Positions 36,058-45,247 are shown, counted from the first letter of the stretch. The stretch: DNA of 64,000 bases from Actinotignum schaalii FB123-CNA-2 (GCF_000411135.1 NZ_KE150262.1:1028824-1092823), one strand, 5' to 3'. Translations and numbers: made by a program. The notes: generated from the letters alone by a model not told the origin.

Positions 36058-36627
36058 ATGGCTAATCCCCGTGCGGAACGGGTGGCGAAACGTATCCAGC
36101 AGATCGTGGCGCAAACCATTAACACCCGCATGAAAGACCCGCGCCTGAATATGGTGACCATTACCGATACCCGGGTGACCGGTGATCTCCAGCATGCCAC
36201 CGTATTCTTCACCGCGATCGGGCACGAGCACCAGGTGAAAGATGCCGCCCGCGGACTGGAAGCGGCCAAGGGCGCGTTGCGCTCGGAAGTGGGGCGTCAG
36301 CTCGGCTTGCGGCTTACCCCGACCCTGGAATTCGTGGCCGACGAACTACCTGAAGGAGCCCGCACTTTTGAGGACGTGCTGGCCGCGGCCCTGCACCGTG
36401 ACGCCGAACTGGCGCGCAACGCGGAGGGGAAGGAATACGCGGGGGAGGCAGATCCTTACCGCAAGCCCCGTGAGGTCACGGAAGGCGACGGCGCCGCCGC
36501 ACCGTCAGGCTACGAGGCACCGTCAGGCCCCGTCGCACCGTCCACTCCCGCCGCACCCTCGGGTCCCGCGGCACCGTTAGCCCCTGAGGCATCCCATGAA
36601 ACCGATGCGCCAGAATCCCTGGCCTGA
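36058..36627 (+). CDS. rbfA: Ribosome-binding factor A with low-complexity tail
   Basis: Small KH-fold protein needed for 16S rRNA 5'-end maturation. The first 120 residues are canonical: RAERVAKRIQQIVAQ, RLNMVTITDTRVTGDLQHATVFF, LRSEVGRQLGLRLTPTLEFVAD. After these a tail of about 60 residues (from PYRKPREVTEGDG) is made of Ala/Pro/Ser words such as APSG and VAPS that are not part of the family fold. The start 36058 is six bases after AAAGGAG; an ATG at 36052 would touch that site. The tail overlaps the truB start by 32 bp. Confidence 0.93.
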   Translation: MANPRAERVAKRIQQIVAQTINTRMKDPRLNMVTITDTRVTGDLQHATVFFTAIGHEHQVKDAARGLEAAKGALRSEVGRQLGLRLTPTLEFVADELPEGARTFEDVLAAALHRDAELARNAEGKEYAGEADPYRKPREVTEGDGAAAPSGYEAPSGPVAPSTPAAPSGPAAPLAPEASHETDAPESLA

Positions 36628-37624
36628 TCTGCCCCGCGCGCAGCATCCGGCGCCGAGCGGCGTCCTGGTTATTGATAAACCCGCTGGGGTTACCTCGCAC
36701 GACGTGGTTGCCGCGCTGCGCCGTCTATGTGGCACCCGTAAAGTGGGGCACGCCGGTACGCTCGACCCGATGGCCACGGGGGTGCTCGTGGTGGGTATCG
36801 GCGCCGGTACCCGCCTCCTCACCTACCTGAGCGGGGCCGATAAGGATTACCGGGCTACGTTCACGCTCGGTATCGGCTCTGATACCGAGGATTGCACCGG
36901 TACCGTCACGTTCGCTCCAGGTTTTTCCGGTACGACGGCGCAGCTCGACGCTGCCCTCTCCTCCCTCCAGGGTGATATTTCGCAGGTGCCCTCGGCGTAT
37001 TCGGCCAAGAAGATCGCCGGCAAGCGGGCCTATGACCTGGCTCGAGCTGGCCTGGAGGTGGTGCTCGATGCGGTGCCGGTTCATATTGCTCGGCTGGAGC
37101 GTAGCGGGGAGCTTCGCTGGCACCAGGCGCCGGTAGAGACTCAAGCGGGAATTGTGCCGGTTGCGGATGTTGATGTGGAAGTGAGTTGCTCCTCGGGTAC
37201 CTACGTGCGCGCCCTTGCCCGCGATACCGGGATAGCGTTGGGAAGCGCAGCCCTCATGAGCGCGCTGCGGCGCACCCGCGTGGGTGGCTTCCGGCAAGCC
37301 GAGGCGGTGAGCGTAGCGGAAGTGGCGCAACTGGTGCAGGGCGGGGTGCAGCCCCCCGTTATCCCACTGGCGCAGGTGGCGGCTCGCGCACTCCCGACGG
37401 TGCAGATCGCGGCAGCCGAAGCCGAATCCGTGCGCCACGGCCAGTTCCTTGAGTCCCGGGGGAGAGCAGTGGATCCCGCCGCAGGAACGGTACCGGGACA
37501 AGCACCCGGTGTGGGAAGTGAAGCTGGCACCGTCGCCCTGCTGCACGACGATGAGCTTGTTGCGGTGGCACGCCGGCACGGGGATACCTTCCGGCCGGCC
37601 ACCGTCTTCCCGCCCGGCGCATAA
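36596..37624 (+). CDS. truB: tRNA pseudouridine(55) synthase
   Basis: Makes pseudouridine 55 in the T loop of tRNAs. GVLVIDKPAGVTSHDVV opens the catalytic domain, and KVGHAGTLDPMATGVLVVGIG carries the catalytic Asp. VSCSSGTYVRALARDTG and ALMSALRRTRVGGF belong to the conserved core. A C-terminal PUA-like part closes the 342 residues. GAGG six bases before the ATG, inside the rbfA tail, couples the two genes. In many Actinobacteria ribF follows directly; here the sialic-acid block comes first. Confidence 0.95.
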   Translation: MKPMRQNPWPDLPRAQHPAPSGVLVIDKPAGVTSHDVVAALRRLCGTRKVGHAGTLDPMATGVLVVGIGAGTRLLTYLSGADKDYRATFTLGIGSDTEDCTGTVTFAPGFSGTTAQLDAALSSLQGDISQVPSAYSAKKIAGKRAYDLARAGLEVVLDAVPVHIARLERSGELRWHQAPVETQAGIVPVADVDVEVSCSSGTYVRALARDTGIALGSAALMSALRRTRVGGFRQAEAVSVAEVAQLVQGGVQPPVIPLAQVAARALPTVQIAAAEAESVRHGQFLESRGRAVDPAAGTVPGQAPGVGSEAGTVALLHDDELVAVARRHGDTFRPATVFPPGA

Positions 37625-37660
37625 ATACAGAGATACGTAGACACACGGGTGCATAAAAAT

Positions 37661-37695
37661 CCCCGCGCCGGCACCTCTTGGGTGACGGCGCGGGG
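37661..37695 (-). terminator. Terminator of the nanT-DUF4862 operon
   Basis: CCCCGCGCCG and CGGCGCGGGG form a perfect 10-bp stem. On the minus strand it is followed by ATTTTT, giving a classic intrinsic terminator 28 bases after the DUF4862 gene stop. Confidence 0.85.
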
Positions 37696-37723
37696 TGATG
37701 CACGCGTTAGCGATAATGTGCGG

Positions 37724-38623
37724 TTAGTTCGCTACCGCGGCACGGTGGATATGCTCGAGCATGGCCACGCGCTCGGGTAAGGAAGCATTGGCCGGCACGC
37801 AGATCTTGGCACCCAGATACTGCGCCCCGCCCTCGCGAGCGGCATTGGCACAGCGGGTGATTTCTCCCGCTGTCATAATCGATGTCGGTTCATCGGTCTG
37901 CGAGGGGAGATGCCCATCAATCCAGGAGTAGCCGTACTGGGTTTCTGCCGGGCCCGCTCCGGAGAACATAAGACCGGCAAGTACCCCAGCCTGTCCGCAC
38001 GCCTCGATATGCGCGAAAGCAGTATCCGCGCTACGTTCCTCGAGTGCGGAGCGGCCCCAGTTAATGTGGATACCCAGGCCCAGCTCTTGGCAGATGGCGA
38101 TTTCTTCCTCGAGAGCAAGGAAGCCCTTTTCCGGAGCTTGACCTTCAATATAGCGGTCACAATGCTCAATCACCGGAACTGCCCCGGACCAATCCCACTT
38201 CGATAGCTCGGCAAGGGAGGCGCGGAAAGCTGCGCCGTCGGCCTGCTTTGTGGGGGCCGAATGGAGCTGCACCTTCGTGATGACGGTGCGGCCGCTGAGT
38301 TGAGAGAGGGAAGCAACGGCGTCGCGAATCTCGCGGGTGAAAGTGAGAGCGGCCGCGCGGCCCTCCTCGTCGGGGGAGGCCAGTCCGAAAGCCGGGTTTT
38401 TGCCGACGTTCTGCATGGTGCCGGGAATCGCGGTAATTGTGTTAAGTGTCCAGTGCGGGGCGATCACATCCGCAATAGCCTTGGCATCGCTGGCCAGGAC
38501 TCCGGGGAAAGGAATCTCGATTCCGGAGATCCATTCCTGCTCCGCCAGCAGGTGATAGTAGTCGGGCTGCGAGGCAGGTTCGGGGAGCGAAGCATATGCC
38601 CCAACAACGAAGGGGAGTGTCAT
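37724..38623 (-). CDS. DUF4862-family protein, probable sialic-acid-related enzyme
   Basis: The 299-residue protein appears to match the DUF4862 family (opening FVVGAYASLP). Alternating strand-helix units, with conserved acids and histidines at strand ends (WISGIEIPFPG, VPVIEHCDRY, LGIHINWGRS), suggest a TIM barrel like xylose-isomerase-type epimerases. The stop of the transporter gene abuts its ATG (TAAATG), and GGAAGGA lies in the transporter end, so they are translated together. The sialidases diverge from this operon. A role in handling sialic acid or a derivative is inferred from this context only; no reaction is known to me. Confidence 0.75.
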   Translation of the reverse strand: MTLPFVVGAYASLPEPASQPDYYHLLAEQEWISGIEIPFPGVLASDAKAIADVIAPHWTLNTITAIPGTMQNVGKNPAFGLASPDEEGRAAALTFTREIRDAVASLSQLSGRTVITKVQLHSAPTKQADGAAFRASLAELSKWDWSGAVPVIEHCDRYIEGQAPEKGFLALEEEIAICQELGLGIHINWGRSALEERSADTAFAHIEACGQAGVLAGLMFSGAGPAETQYGYSWIDGHLPSQTDEPTSIMTAGEITRCANAAREGGAQYLGAKICVPANASLPERVAMLEHIHRAAVAN

Positions 38624-40105
38624 TTATTTTCCTTCCAAAATAATTTCGTCGTCGCCGTCCTCGGGACGAACGGCATCGGCATTAACCAATTCTTGCAGGC
38701 GGCGCGGAATATTGGCGCCAATAGAGATCATGACGATGGCGGCGAAACCGACGGAAAGAATAGCGAGCGCCATACCGAGGGACACCTTGGCCGCAACCGC
38801 GGCGCCGAGAACCGGGCCAACCGCGCCGCCTAGAGCACCGACGTTGTAGCTAAAACCAAGGCCGGCAGCGCGCTTGTCCACCGGGAAGTAGCTGGATACC
38901 CACTTGGGGAGCAGACCGGAAATACCCTGTCCGAACATCTGCTGGAAGAAGAGCAAGGCTGCGACCAGCACCACGTATTCGCCACCCTGCATGAAGAGCG
39001 GGAAGACAATTGCTTGGGAAAGTAGCAGTGAAATAACGTACCAGCGTCGCATTCCGAAGCGGTCACCGGCGAAGCCCGCGATGATGTAGCCGCATGCATT
39101 ACCGAGCCCAGCGAAGGACACCACATTCGCAACCAGTTGCTGATCCATACCCACACCCTGGAGGTAGGTCGGCAGCAGACCCTGAATCGGCCAGGTGTAC
39201 ATGAAGGAAGCAAAAATCGTCACCATAATGGCGATGCCAATAACCCAGCGGTTCGGGTCGAACTGGATAATGAAGTAAATGAAAATTACCGCGCAGACGA
39301 GTCCCAGCGCGGTGATGACGACACCGCCGGAAACGCTTTGGGTGAAGATAAGAAGCAGCGCAACGGAGGCAATAATCACCGCGGCGTAATTGACGAACTT
39401 GAGCTTGCCACCGAAGAGAACGGAGAGCATATCGTTCTTTTCAACGTGTCCCTTGTTCTTTGCTTCTTCCCAGTCGTTCGCTTCGGGGAGGGTTTTGCGC
39501 ATGTAAATCGCGATGGCGATGGGCACCACGCCCGTGAGGAAGAGGGCGCGCCAGCCCCAGCCGGGATGGATAGAATCCACCCAGGTGACGAAGTATTTAT
39601 CGACCTGAGCCGCAGCAATAACCCCGAACGCATAGCCGGACAGGAGGAATCCGGAAGCTTTATTACGCATATGGCGCGGCCAGGATTCGATGACGTAGGC
39701 AGCTGATGCTGAGTATTCACCGGCCATGGCAAAGCCGATAATGAGGCGCAAAACAAAGAGAATCCAGAAATTCGGGGCGAGCGCACACGCAATGGATCCG
39801 AAAGCAAACATGAAGATAGAGAGGATCATTGCGGGCTTGCGGCCGTAACGGTCGCCAATAGCGCCGAGAACCAAGCCGCCGAGCCACCGGCTAATAAAGG
39901 CCGCGGAAATGAGCGAAGCGCTTTGGACCAGGGTAAGGTCAAATGTTTCTTTGATGGCGGGAAGAGCAAAAGCGATGAGCACGAAATCGTAGCCATCCAG
40001 AAGTACGCCCAGCCAAGCGGCGAAAAAAGCTTTCCAATCCTCACGCGAAAGATACTGATACCAGCGCTTTGGTCGGGATGTTGTTTGGGAATGAGGCTCA
40101 CTCAT
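38624..40105 (-). CDS. nanT: MFS transporter, sialic acid:H+ symporter-like (NanT type)
   Basis: Twelve-helix major facilitator protein of 493 residues. MFS marks are GVLLDGYDFVLIAFALPAI in helix 1, GAIGDRYGRKPAM between helices 2 and 3, and GEYSASAAYVIESWPRHMRNKASG after helix 4, a sialate/metabolite-proton symporter pattern. An insertion after helix 6 (LPEANDWEEAKNK) is also typical. The ATG 40105 follows AGGAAGGG. Uptake of N-acetylneuraminate is inferred from family and from the divergent sialidase operon. A shared operator-like palindrome sits at its promoter. Confidence 0.85.
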   Translation of the reverse strand: MSEPHSQTTSRPKRWYQYLSREDWKAFFAAWLGVLLDGYDFVLIAFALPAIKETFDLTLVQSASLISAAFISRWLGGLVLGAIGDRYGRKPAMILSIFMFAFGSIACALAPNFWILFVLRLIIGFAMAGEYSASAAYVIESWPRHMRNKASGFLLSGYAFGVIAAAQVDKYFVTWVDSIHPGWGWRALFLTGVVPIAIAIYMRKTLPEANDWEEAKNKGHVEKNDMLSVLFGGKLKFVNYAAVIIASVALLLIFTQSVSGGVVITALGLVCAVIFIYFIIQFDPNRWVIGIAIMVTIFASFMYTWPIQGLLPTYLQGVGMDQQLVANVVSFAGLGNACGYIIAGFAGDRFGMRRWYVISLLLSQAIVFPLFMQGGEYVVLVAALLFFQQMFGQGISGLLPKWVSSYFPVDKRAAGLGFSYNVGALGGAVGPVLGAAVAAKVSLGMALAILSVGFAAIVMISIGANIPRRLQELVNADAVRPEDGDDEIILEGK

Positions 40106-40158
40106 ATCGATGCCCTTCCTAGGTATTTCCTCATTGAAAAATAGTTGCTGAACTTCAA

Positions 40159-40169
40159 TTGTCTGACAA
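40159..40169. promoter_or_regulatory. GntR/FadR-type operator candidate at the nanT promoter
   Basis: TTGTCTGACAA is a perfect 11-base palindrome and fits the TNGTNNNACNA pattern bound by FCD-type GntR regulators. It begins just downstream of a predicted minus-strand promoter (TTGCGC 40205-40200, 17-base spacer, TAGTTT 40182-40177), where a bound repressor would block initiation. Confidence 0.55.
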
Positions 40170-40176
40170 CGGGAAT

Positions 40177-40205
40177 AAACTACGCTCATGCTTTGAGCTG
40201 CGCAA
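40177..40205 (-). promoter_or_regulatory. Predicted nanT-DUF4862 promoter
   Basis: On the minus strand TTGCGC and TAGTTT are 17 bases apart. The start point would fall at about 40170, at the edge of the TTGTCTGACAA palindrome. Confidence 0.4.
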
Positions 40206-40236
40206 GCGATGGTTAAGAAATGACTCACTGCCATGC

Positions 40237-40266
40237 TTGTGCAAAGTGAAATGACATTGCTAACCT
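40237..40266 (+). promoter_or_regulatory. Predicted sialidase operon promoter
   Basis: TTGTGC (40237-40242) and TAACCT (40261-40266) are 18 bases apart. The -10 overlaps the second operator candidate. The leader to the ATG at 40398 would be about 125 bases. Confidence 0.35.
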
Positions 40267-40275
40267 GTCTGACAA
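40265..40275. promoter_or_regulatory. GntR/FadR-type operator candidate at the sialidase promoter
   Basis: CTGTCTGACAA differs at one base from the palindrome at 40159-40169. Both sites extend into a shared CAATTGTC word when this one is read on the other strand, giving about 12 of 14 matching positions. The spacing and pairing suggest one regulator controlling both divergent operons. Confidence 0.55.
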
Positions 40276-40397
40276 TTGGTGAATCAGTCACAACGTCCCC
40301 GCGTTTGCGTTCTCTTTGCCAAGGGGAAAATAAATACGATAAACCCGCTATATTGCGGGATTCCCGCCATGACGTGGTGGAGGGAGAAGGAGACCTT

Positions 40398-42821
40398 ATG
40401 GTCCGTATACGAGAAAAAATTCAGAGCCTCGGTGTTGCCTGCGCCCTTGTTGTTGCGGGTGGGCTCGCCGCCATAGTTCCGGATGCCTTGGCTGACACTG
40501 AGGGGGCGGTTTCTGGCGCCGTTATTGATATTGACAATCGTTATGAACAAGCTGAGGGCGGTCCCGGCCAGGATCTCGGCGCAAATATTAGAAAAGTGAA
40601 AAATCTCACTGAGGGTGCGGTGGTGGTAACGTTCTCCACAACCCAGGATTCTGGTTCGGCGGCTCTCCTCAGTGCATCGAATTCTGCGGAGGATTCCACG
40701 AATCTCACCCTCGCTCTGAGGCACGGGCATCTATACTGGGAAGTCCGCAATGAGCCTGAATCTGGGAAAGGGTGGTTGGCTAAAGCCGATGCTGAAGATG
40801 CCGGCCCGGTCAATGATGGGCGTGAACATACGGCAGTTGTGAACGTGACGGGGGAGAATACCGCCATCTACCTGGACGGACAGCAGGTGTTCTCCACCAC
40901 GTCAGCGAGTTTCTTCGATGATGTGGACGGCCTGGATTCGCTGCGTCTCGGGGCGAACTATGACTCCCACGGGAAACAGTGGGGATTCGCGGGAACGGTG
41001 AGCCGGGTTCGGGTCTTCGACACTCCCGTGACGCCCTCCGATGTGGCGCAGCTTTCCCCCGCACCTGAACCGATCCTGACGGTGGCCGATTCCCGCGCGG
41101 AGGTGCCGGAAGCGGTGCGAACTGCCGCGGGTAAAGGAAAAATCACCTACTTTTACGATATTGACCCGCAGACGAGCGCAAGCGCAGCCCTGCGCCGTGG
41201 CGACACCTCCGTTCAGGAACTTTCGGTGCACGATGATGCTCTCAGCCTGGCCCAAGGGGGAGGGCGGATTTCGATTCCGGGTACGTGGACCCAGTCCTCG
41301 CAGACAAGTGTCGCCGTCGTCGTTGATGGTGACGCAAGTAAGGTTTACGCCAACGGAACACTCATCGGACGCAAGAATCTCCCCGCACATTCTTTAAATA
41401 CGATCAACAAGGTGGTGCTGGAACATGCCCGCCTGCGCGTCTTTGACGGAGCTCTCAACGATGCTGAAGTCAAGACTCTGAGCGGGTATAGCAATCCCGG
41501 GGAATTCGCCCTTTTCGATAGCGGGTATGAGGGTGCGGCAAGCTACCGGATTCCCGCGTTATTGCGCACGCGCCAGGGAACGTTGCTCGCTACCGCCGAT
41601 CAGCGCGTGCCCAATGCTTATGACAGCCCGAATGATATTAACCTCGTGCTGCGCCGCTCAACGGATAACGGGAAAACCTGGTCGCCGCTGCGCACGCTGG
41701 TGAATCTTCCCGGAAGCGGGAAGCAAGCGGCCTCGGTTATTGATTCCTCGATGGTGCAAAACGAAAAAACCGGAAGGATCACGCTGCTTGTCGATCTTTA
41801 TCCGGGCGGGGTGGGCCAACCGAATAATCATGTGGGAACCGGAATGAACCCGGATGGTTCCCTCGCGTTGAACAGCGCCGCCGGTATCACTTTTGCCCTC
41901 AAGAACGGCGCAGTCACGGATGCTCAGGGCGGACCCACTGATTACGCGGTGGCGGAGGATGGCACCGTCACCCTCAAGGGTGAACGCATCAATAATGTGT
42001 ACGATCCGCTTTCGCACAAGGTCCCTAACGGTTTATACATGCAGCCCACCGCGTACCTGGTGGAAATGCACTCGGAAGATGACGGCGTCACCTGGAGCGC
42101 ACCGCGGCACCTCAACAACCAGGTCAAAGAAGACTGGATGAAATTCATTGGCACCAGCCCCGGATCGGCTATGCAGATCCACGGCGGCGAACACGATGGG
42201 CGCTTAGTTGTTCCGATCTACTATTCGAACGCGGTAGCAACGGTGTATTCCAGTGCGGTTGTTTATTCTGACGACGACGGCGCCACCTGGCAGCGCTCCA
42301 CTTCCCCGAATGATGCGCGGGTCTTCAACGGCGAGGCGATCAACTCCCAGACGGTGCGGCAGGGGAGGGCCTCCCTCCATGAATCCGCCGTGGTGCAAAC
42401 CGGTGAGAACGAACTGACTATGTATATGCGAAATTCCAATCCGGGCGGGCGTATCGCGGTGGCGCGTTCCACGGACGGCGGGGCAACATGGAGCGCTCCC
42501 GAATTTGATAAGAACACCCCCGATATTTTCAGCTTGCCGGCAGCGAAGAACCTGGCTGGGCATACAAACGAGGTGCTCTTCGCTAATGCTTCGGCCCGCT
42601 TGCCCTTCCGCGGCCAAGGCGTGCTGCGCTACTCCAATGATGGTGGCCGGACTTGGAAGAATTCGCGAACCTTCCAGGCGGGGCGGTACGTCTACCAGGC
42701 CATGGTGGAGCTACCCAACGGGAATATCGGGTTGCTGTGGGAACGTGAATGGCAGGGCCTCTACTACACGGAAGTTCCGCGGGCGTGGCTGCTCGATTAC
42801 CCTGCCCAACTCATCAAATAA
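40398..42821 (+). CDS. nanH: Secreted sialidase with lectin-like N-terminal domains
   Basis: Exo-sialidase releasing terminal sialic acids from host glycans, 807 residues. A signal peptide (LGVACALVVAGGLAAIVPDALA) is followed by two concanavalin/LamG-like segments (about 40-230 and 245-365). The propeller domain starts with SYRIPALLRT near 382, carrying the conserved Arg of the RIP motif. Five Asp boxes S-x-D-x-G-x-T-W lie near 420, 559, 624, 692 and 747. It ends in LLDYPAQLIK without a sorting motif, so it is released. ATG 40398 has GGGAGAAGGAG upstream. It is a tandem paralogue of the next gene. Confidence 0.93.
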   Translation: MVRIREKIQSLGVACALVVAGGLAAIVPDALADTEGAVSGAVIDIDNRYEQAEGGPGQDLGANIRKVKNLTEGAVVVTFSTTQDSGSAALLSASNSAEDSTNLTLALRHGHLYWEVRNEPESGKGWLAKADAEDAGPVNDGREHTAVVNVTGENTAIYLDGQQVFSTTSASFFDDVDGLDSLRLGANYDSHGKQWGFAGTVSRVRVFDTPVTPSDVAQLSPAPEPILTVADSRAEVPEAVRTAAGKGKITYFYDIDPQTSASAALRRGDTSVQELSVHDDALSLAQGGGRISIPGTWTQSSQTSVAVVVDGDASKVYANGTLIGRKNLPAHSLNTINKVVLEHARLRVFDGALNDAEVKTLSGYSNPGEFALFDSGYEGAASYRIPALLRTRQGTLLATADQRVPNAYDSPNDINLVLRRSTDNGKTWSPLRTLVNLPGSGKQAASVIDSSMVQNEKTGRITLLVDLYPGGVGQPNNHVGTGMNPDGSLALNSAAGITFALKNGAVTDAQGGPTDYAVAEDGTVTLKGERINNVYDPLSHKVPNGLYMQPTAYLVEMHSEDDGVTWSAPRHLNNQVKEDWMKFIGTSPGSAMQIHGGEHDGRLVVPIYYSNAVATVYSSAVVYSDDDGATWQRSTSPNDARVFNGEAINSQTVRQGRASLHESAVVQTGENELTMYMRNSNPGGRIAVARSTDGGATWSAPEFDKNTPDIFSLPAAKNLAGHTNEVLFANASARLPFRGQGVLRYSNDGGRTWKNSRTFQAGRYVYQAMVELPNGNIGLLWEREWQGLYYTEVPRAWLLDYPAQLIK

Positions 42822-42901
42822 CGCCACATAACGAAATGAAAATAATCAATGCGCACCATGTACACGGCAGTGCCGCAATGATGCGAAAGGAAGGAAACAA
42901 C

Positions 42902-45139
42902 ATGGATAAGGCGACGGTTGGTGTGAGCTGGATGTTCCAGTTCCGCGCCGGGATGGATGGCGATCTCGTCGCTGTTCGCGGAGCAGAAAAGGGTTGGGTG
43001 CTCTCAATCAAGGCGGGGAGCTTATTCCTGGCCGGATCAAATGAGACGATGGAATTTGCCCTGGATATGGAGGATACCGCAACGGTGAGTGACCGCACCT
43101 GGCATACCGTGGCAATTACCTCCAGCTCCGCCGGTTCGAAAATCTACCTGGATGGATACCAGTGCTTCTCCACAACCGCGGATCTTTCTCCGGCAGCGGT
43201 GCCGGGATCAAGCTCCCTCGAGAGCGTGTGCGCCGCGGGAACCGATATTCGCGGACTAGAAAGCTATGACCATGTTCTGAGCAGTGGCGATATTCTGGCC
43301 CTCAGTGCGGCCCCCGAACCCCTGATTGAGTTCGCTGCCTCCCACCTGTCCGACTATGACGTGGCAGATGTGGCGGAGCTACGCTCGGGCAGCGTGTTTT
43401 TGCGCTACCGGGTGCGCGGGCCGGGGCAGCACGGAACGATGCTCGCGGCGGCCGGTAACGGTGTTGAGCAACTGAATGTATCGGTGACCGAACGCGGTAT
43501 CGAATATCGGGTGCTCGGTCAGCGGGGCGAATGGCGCACCTTCCTCGCAGAAGGCCACTGGGATGAGGGCAGGTGGCACGATGTTGTGCTGCGCGTGGGG
43601 CACGGCGCCGTTCAGATTTACGTGGATGGCTTCATGGAGGCCCACCTGCCAGGTCAAGCCTTCTTTGATGCGGTTTCGGCTTGCGATGAGATAGTCATCG
43701 GGCAGGACACAGCTGGCTCGCGCCTCTTCGGCGAGGTGCGTAATGCCGCCGTGTATTCCACGATCCTCAATGATGCGCAGATTAAGAAGCTTTCTTCTGT
43801 TCCGCCGCTGGAAACTCAGTGTCTTTTCGATGCCGGATTTCACAACTCGGTAAGTTACCGGATCCCCTCGCTTATCACCTTGCAATCGGGCGTCGTCGTC
43901 GCGGGTGCTGATCAACGCGAAACGATTGCTAATGATTCGCCGAATTCTATTAACTTCACGATCCGGCGTTCCTTCGATAGCGGAGAAACCTGGGAAGACC
44001 TCCAGACGGTGCTGACCTATCCGGGACACGGGGCGAGCGGTGCTTCCGTGATTGATTCCTGCGTGGTTCAGGATAAAAATACCGGACGCCTCATTGTGCT
44101 CATCGATCATTTTCCCGGCGGGATGGGGCAGCCAAACGCGGAAGCCGGAATCGGCCTAGATAAGGACGGGAATTTCATCCTCCACGATGGAAACGGGGCG
44201 AGCTTTACCTGGCTCCCCGACGGCAGCGTTATCGACGCCGAAGGTCAGGCGGCGCCCTACCGTATTTCCAGCCGCGGCGACGTGACGGTGCTACGTGACG
44301 GTGCGGAGACGCCGGGAGGAAACGTTTTCCTTGCCGACGGCGAAGACCCGCACCAGACCTTGCTGACGAAGCGCACCTGCTACCTCCAGATGATTTATTC
44401 CGACGACGACGGCGCCACGTGGTCGGCGCCCCGTAACCTCAGCCACGAGGTGAAAGAAGAGTGGATGTCCTTCTGCGGTACCTCCCCGGGAAATGGAATC
44501 CAGTTAGAAGGTAAGAAACACCGCGGGCGGCTCGTGATGCCGATTTACTTCAACGGTGTGCACACCACGTACTTCTCCGCCGCGGTTGTCTATTCGGACG
44601 ACGGCGGGGAAACCTGGAAGCGTGGCGCATCCCCCAATGATGGCCGTATCTTCGAAGGTCGCCAGATCGAGGGCCGTACGCTGGATACCGAAAAAGCCGC
44701 AACGCACGAGTCCACTCTCATTGAAAGAGCTGATGGATCTGTGCTCATGCTCATGCGCAACCAGCATCCGAGTGGGAAGATCGCGGCAAGCATCAGTGAG
44801 GACGGCGGGGAAACATGGGGCGACGTCTACTTCATTGATGCCATCCCCGAGATCTTCTGCCAGCCCAATGCGGTGATGTGGCCGACCGCAGATTGCCCCG
44901 AACGGGTGATCTTTGCGAACGCTGCCCAGCTGCGCCCCTACCGAGGGCGGGGCGTGCTGCGCCTGTCGGAAGACGGGGGCCGAAGCTGGATCGCCTCGCG
45001 TACCTTCAATCCGGCGCATTATGTTTACCAGTGCATGGCGATTATGCCCGATGGCGATCTTGGTCTGCTTTGGGAACGTGAGATGCAGGGCTTGTACTTT
45101 ACGAAGTTGCCTCTCAGGTGGATCAACGCTGCAAAGTGA
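42902..45139 (+). CDS. Second sialidase, no signal peptide (predicted cytoplasmic)
   Basis: A 745-residue paralogue of the preceding sialidase with the same layout: a lectin-like region (about 1-290), SYRIPSLITL near 318 and five Asp boxes near 357, 499, 565, 631 and 688. The shared DSPN, GGMGQPN/GGVGQPN and VIDS motifs show tandem duplication. The ATG at 42902 follows AAGGAAGG; longer starts at 42836 or 42749 add no hydrophobic segment. So no export signal exists, unlike its neighbour. It may cleave imported sialyl-oligosaccharides, or export may be non-classical. A full set of Asp boxes suggests it is active. Confidence 0.88.
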   Translation: MDKATVGVSWMFQFRAGMDGDLVAVRGAEKGWVLSIKAGSLFLAGSNETMEFALDMEDTATVSDRTWHTVAITSSSAGSKIYLDGYQCFSTTADLSPAAVPGSSSLESVCAAGTDIRGLESYDHVLSSGDILALSAAPEPLIEFAASHLSDYDVADVAELRSGSVFLRYRVRGPGQHGTMLAAAGNGVEQLNVSVTERGIEYRVLGQRGEWRTFLAEGHWDEGRWHDVVLRVGHGAVQIYVDGFMEAHLPGQAFFDAVSACDEIVIGQDTAGSRLFGEVRNAAVYSTILNDAQIKKLSSVPPLETQCLFDAGFHNSVSYRIPSLITLQSGVVVAGADQRETIANDSPNSINFTIRRSFDSGETWEDLQTVLTYPGHGASGASVIDSCVVQDKNTGRLIVLIDHFPGGMGQPNAEAGIGLDKDGNFILHDGNGASFTWLPDGSVIDAEGQAAPYRISSRGDVTVLRDGAETPGGNVFLADGEDPHQTLLTKRTCYLQMIYSDDDGATWSAPRNLSHEVKEEWMSFCGTSPGNGIQLEGKKHRGRLVMPIYFNGVHTTYFSAAVVYSDDGGETWKRGASPNDGRIFEGRQIEGRTLDTEKAATHESTLIERADGSVLMLMRNQHPSGKIAASISEDGGETWGDVYFIDAIPEIFCQPNAVMWPTADCPERVIFANAAQLRPYRGRGVLRLSEDGGRSWIASRTFNPAHYVYQCMAIMPDGDLGLLWEREMQGLYFTKLPLRWINAAK

Positions 45140-45196
45140 CCGTAGAATAACCGCCAAATAACTATTAAACGACTGTGATTTAACAGTCGTGCGGAT

Positions 45197-45247
45197 AACG
45201 GTGGCGCCTGCCGTTCAGGACATTTTCCTGCGGTAGGCGCCACCGTT
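45197..45247 (+). terminator. Terminator of the sialidase operon
   Basis: AACGGTGGCGCCTGCC pairs with GGTAGGCGCCACCGTT (one G-T pair) around a 19-base loop, followed by TTCGG; the stem ends in a short T-run. A smaller hairpin (ACGACTGT/ACAGTCGT) at 45169-45190 lies just before it. Confidence 0.8.
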
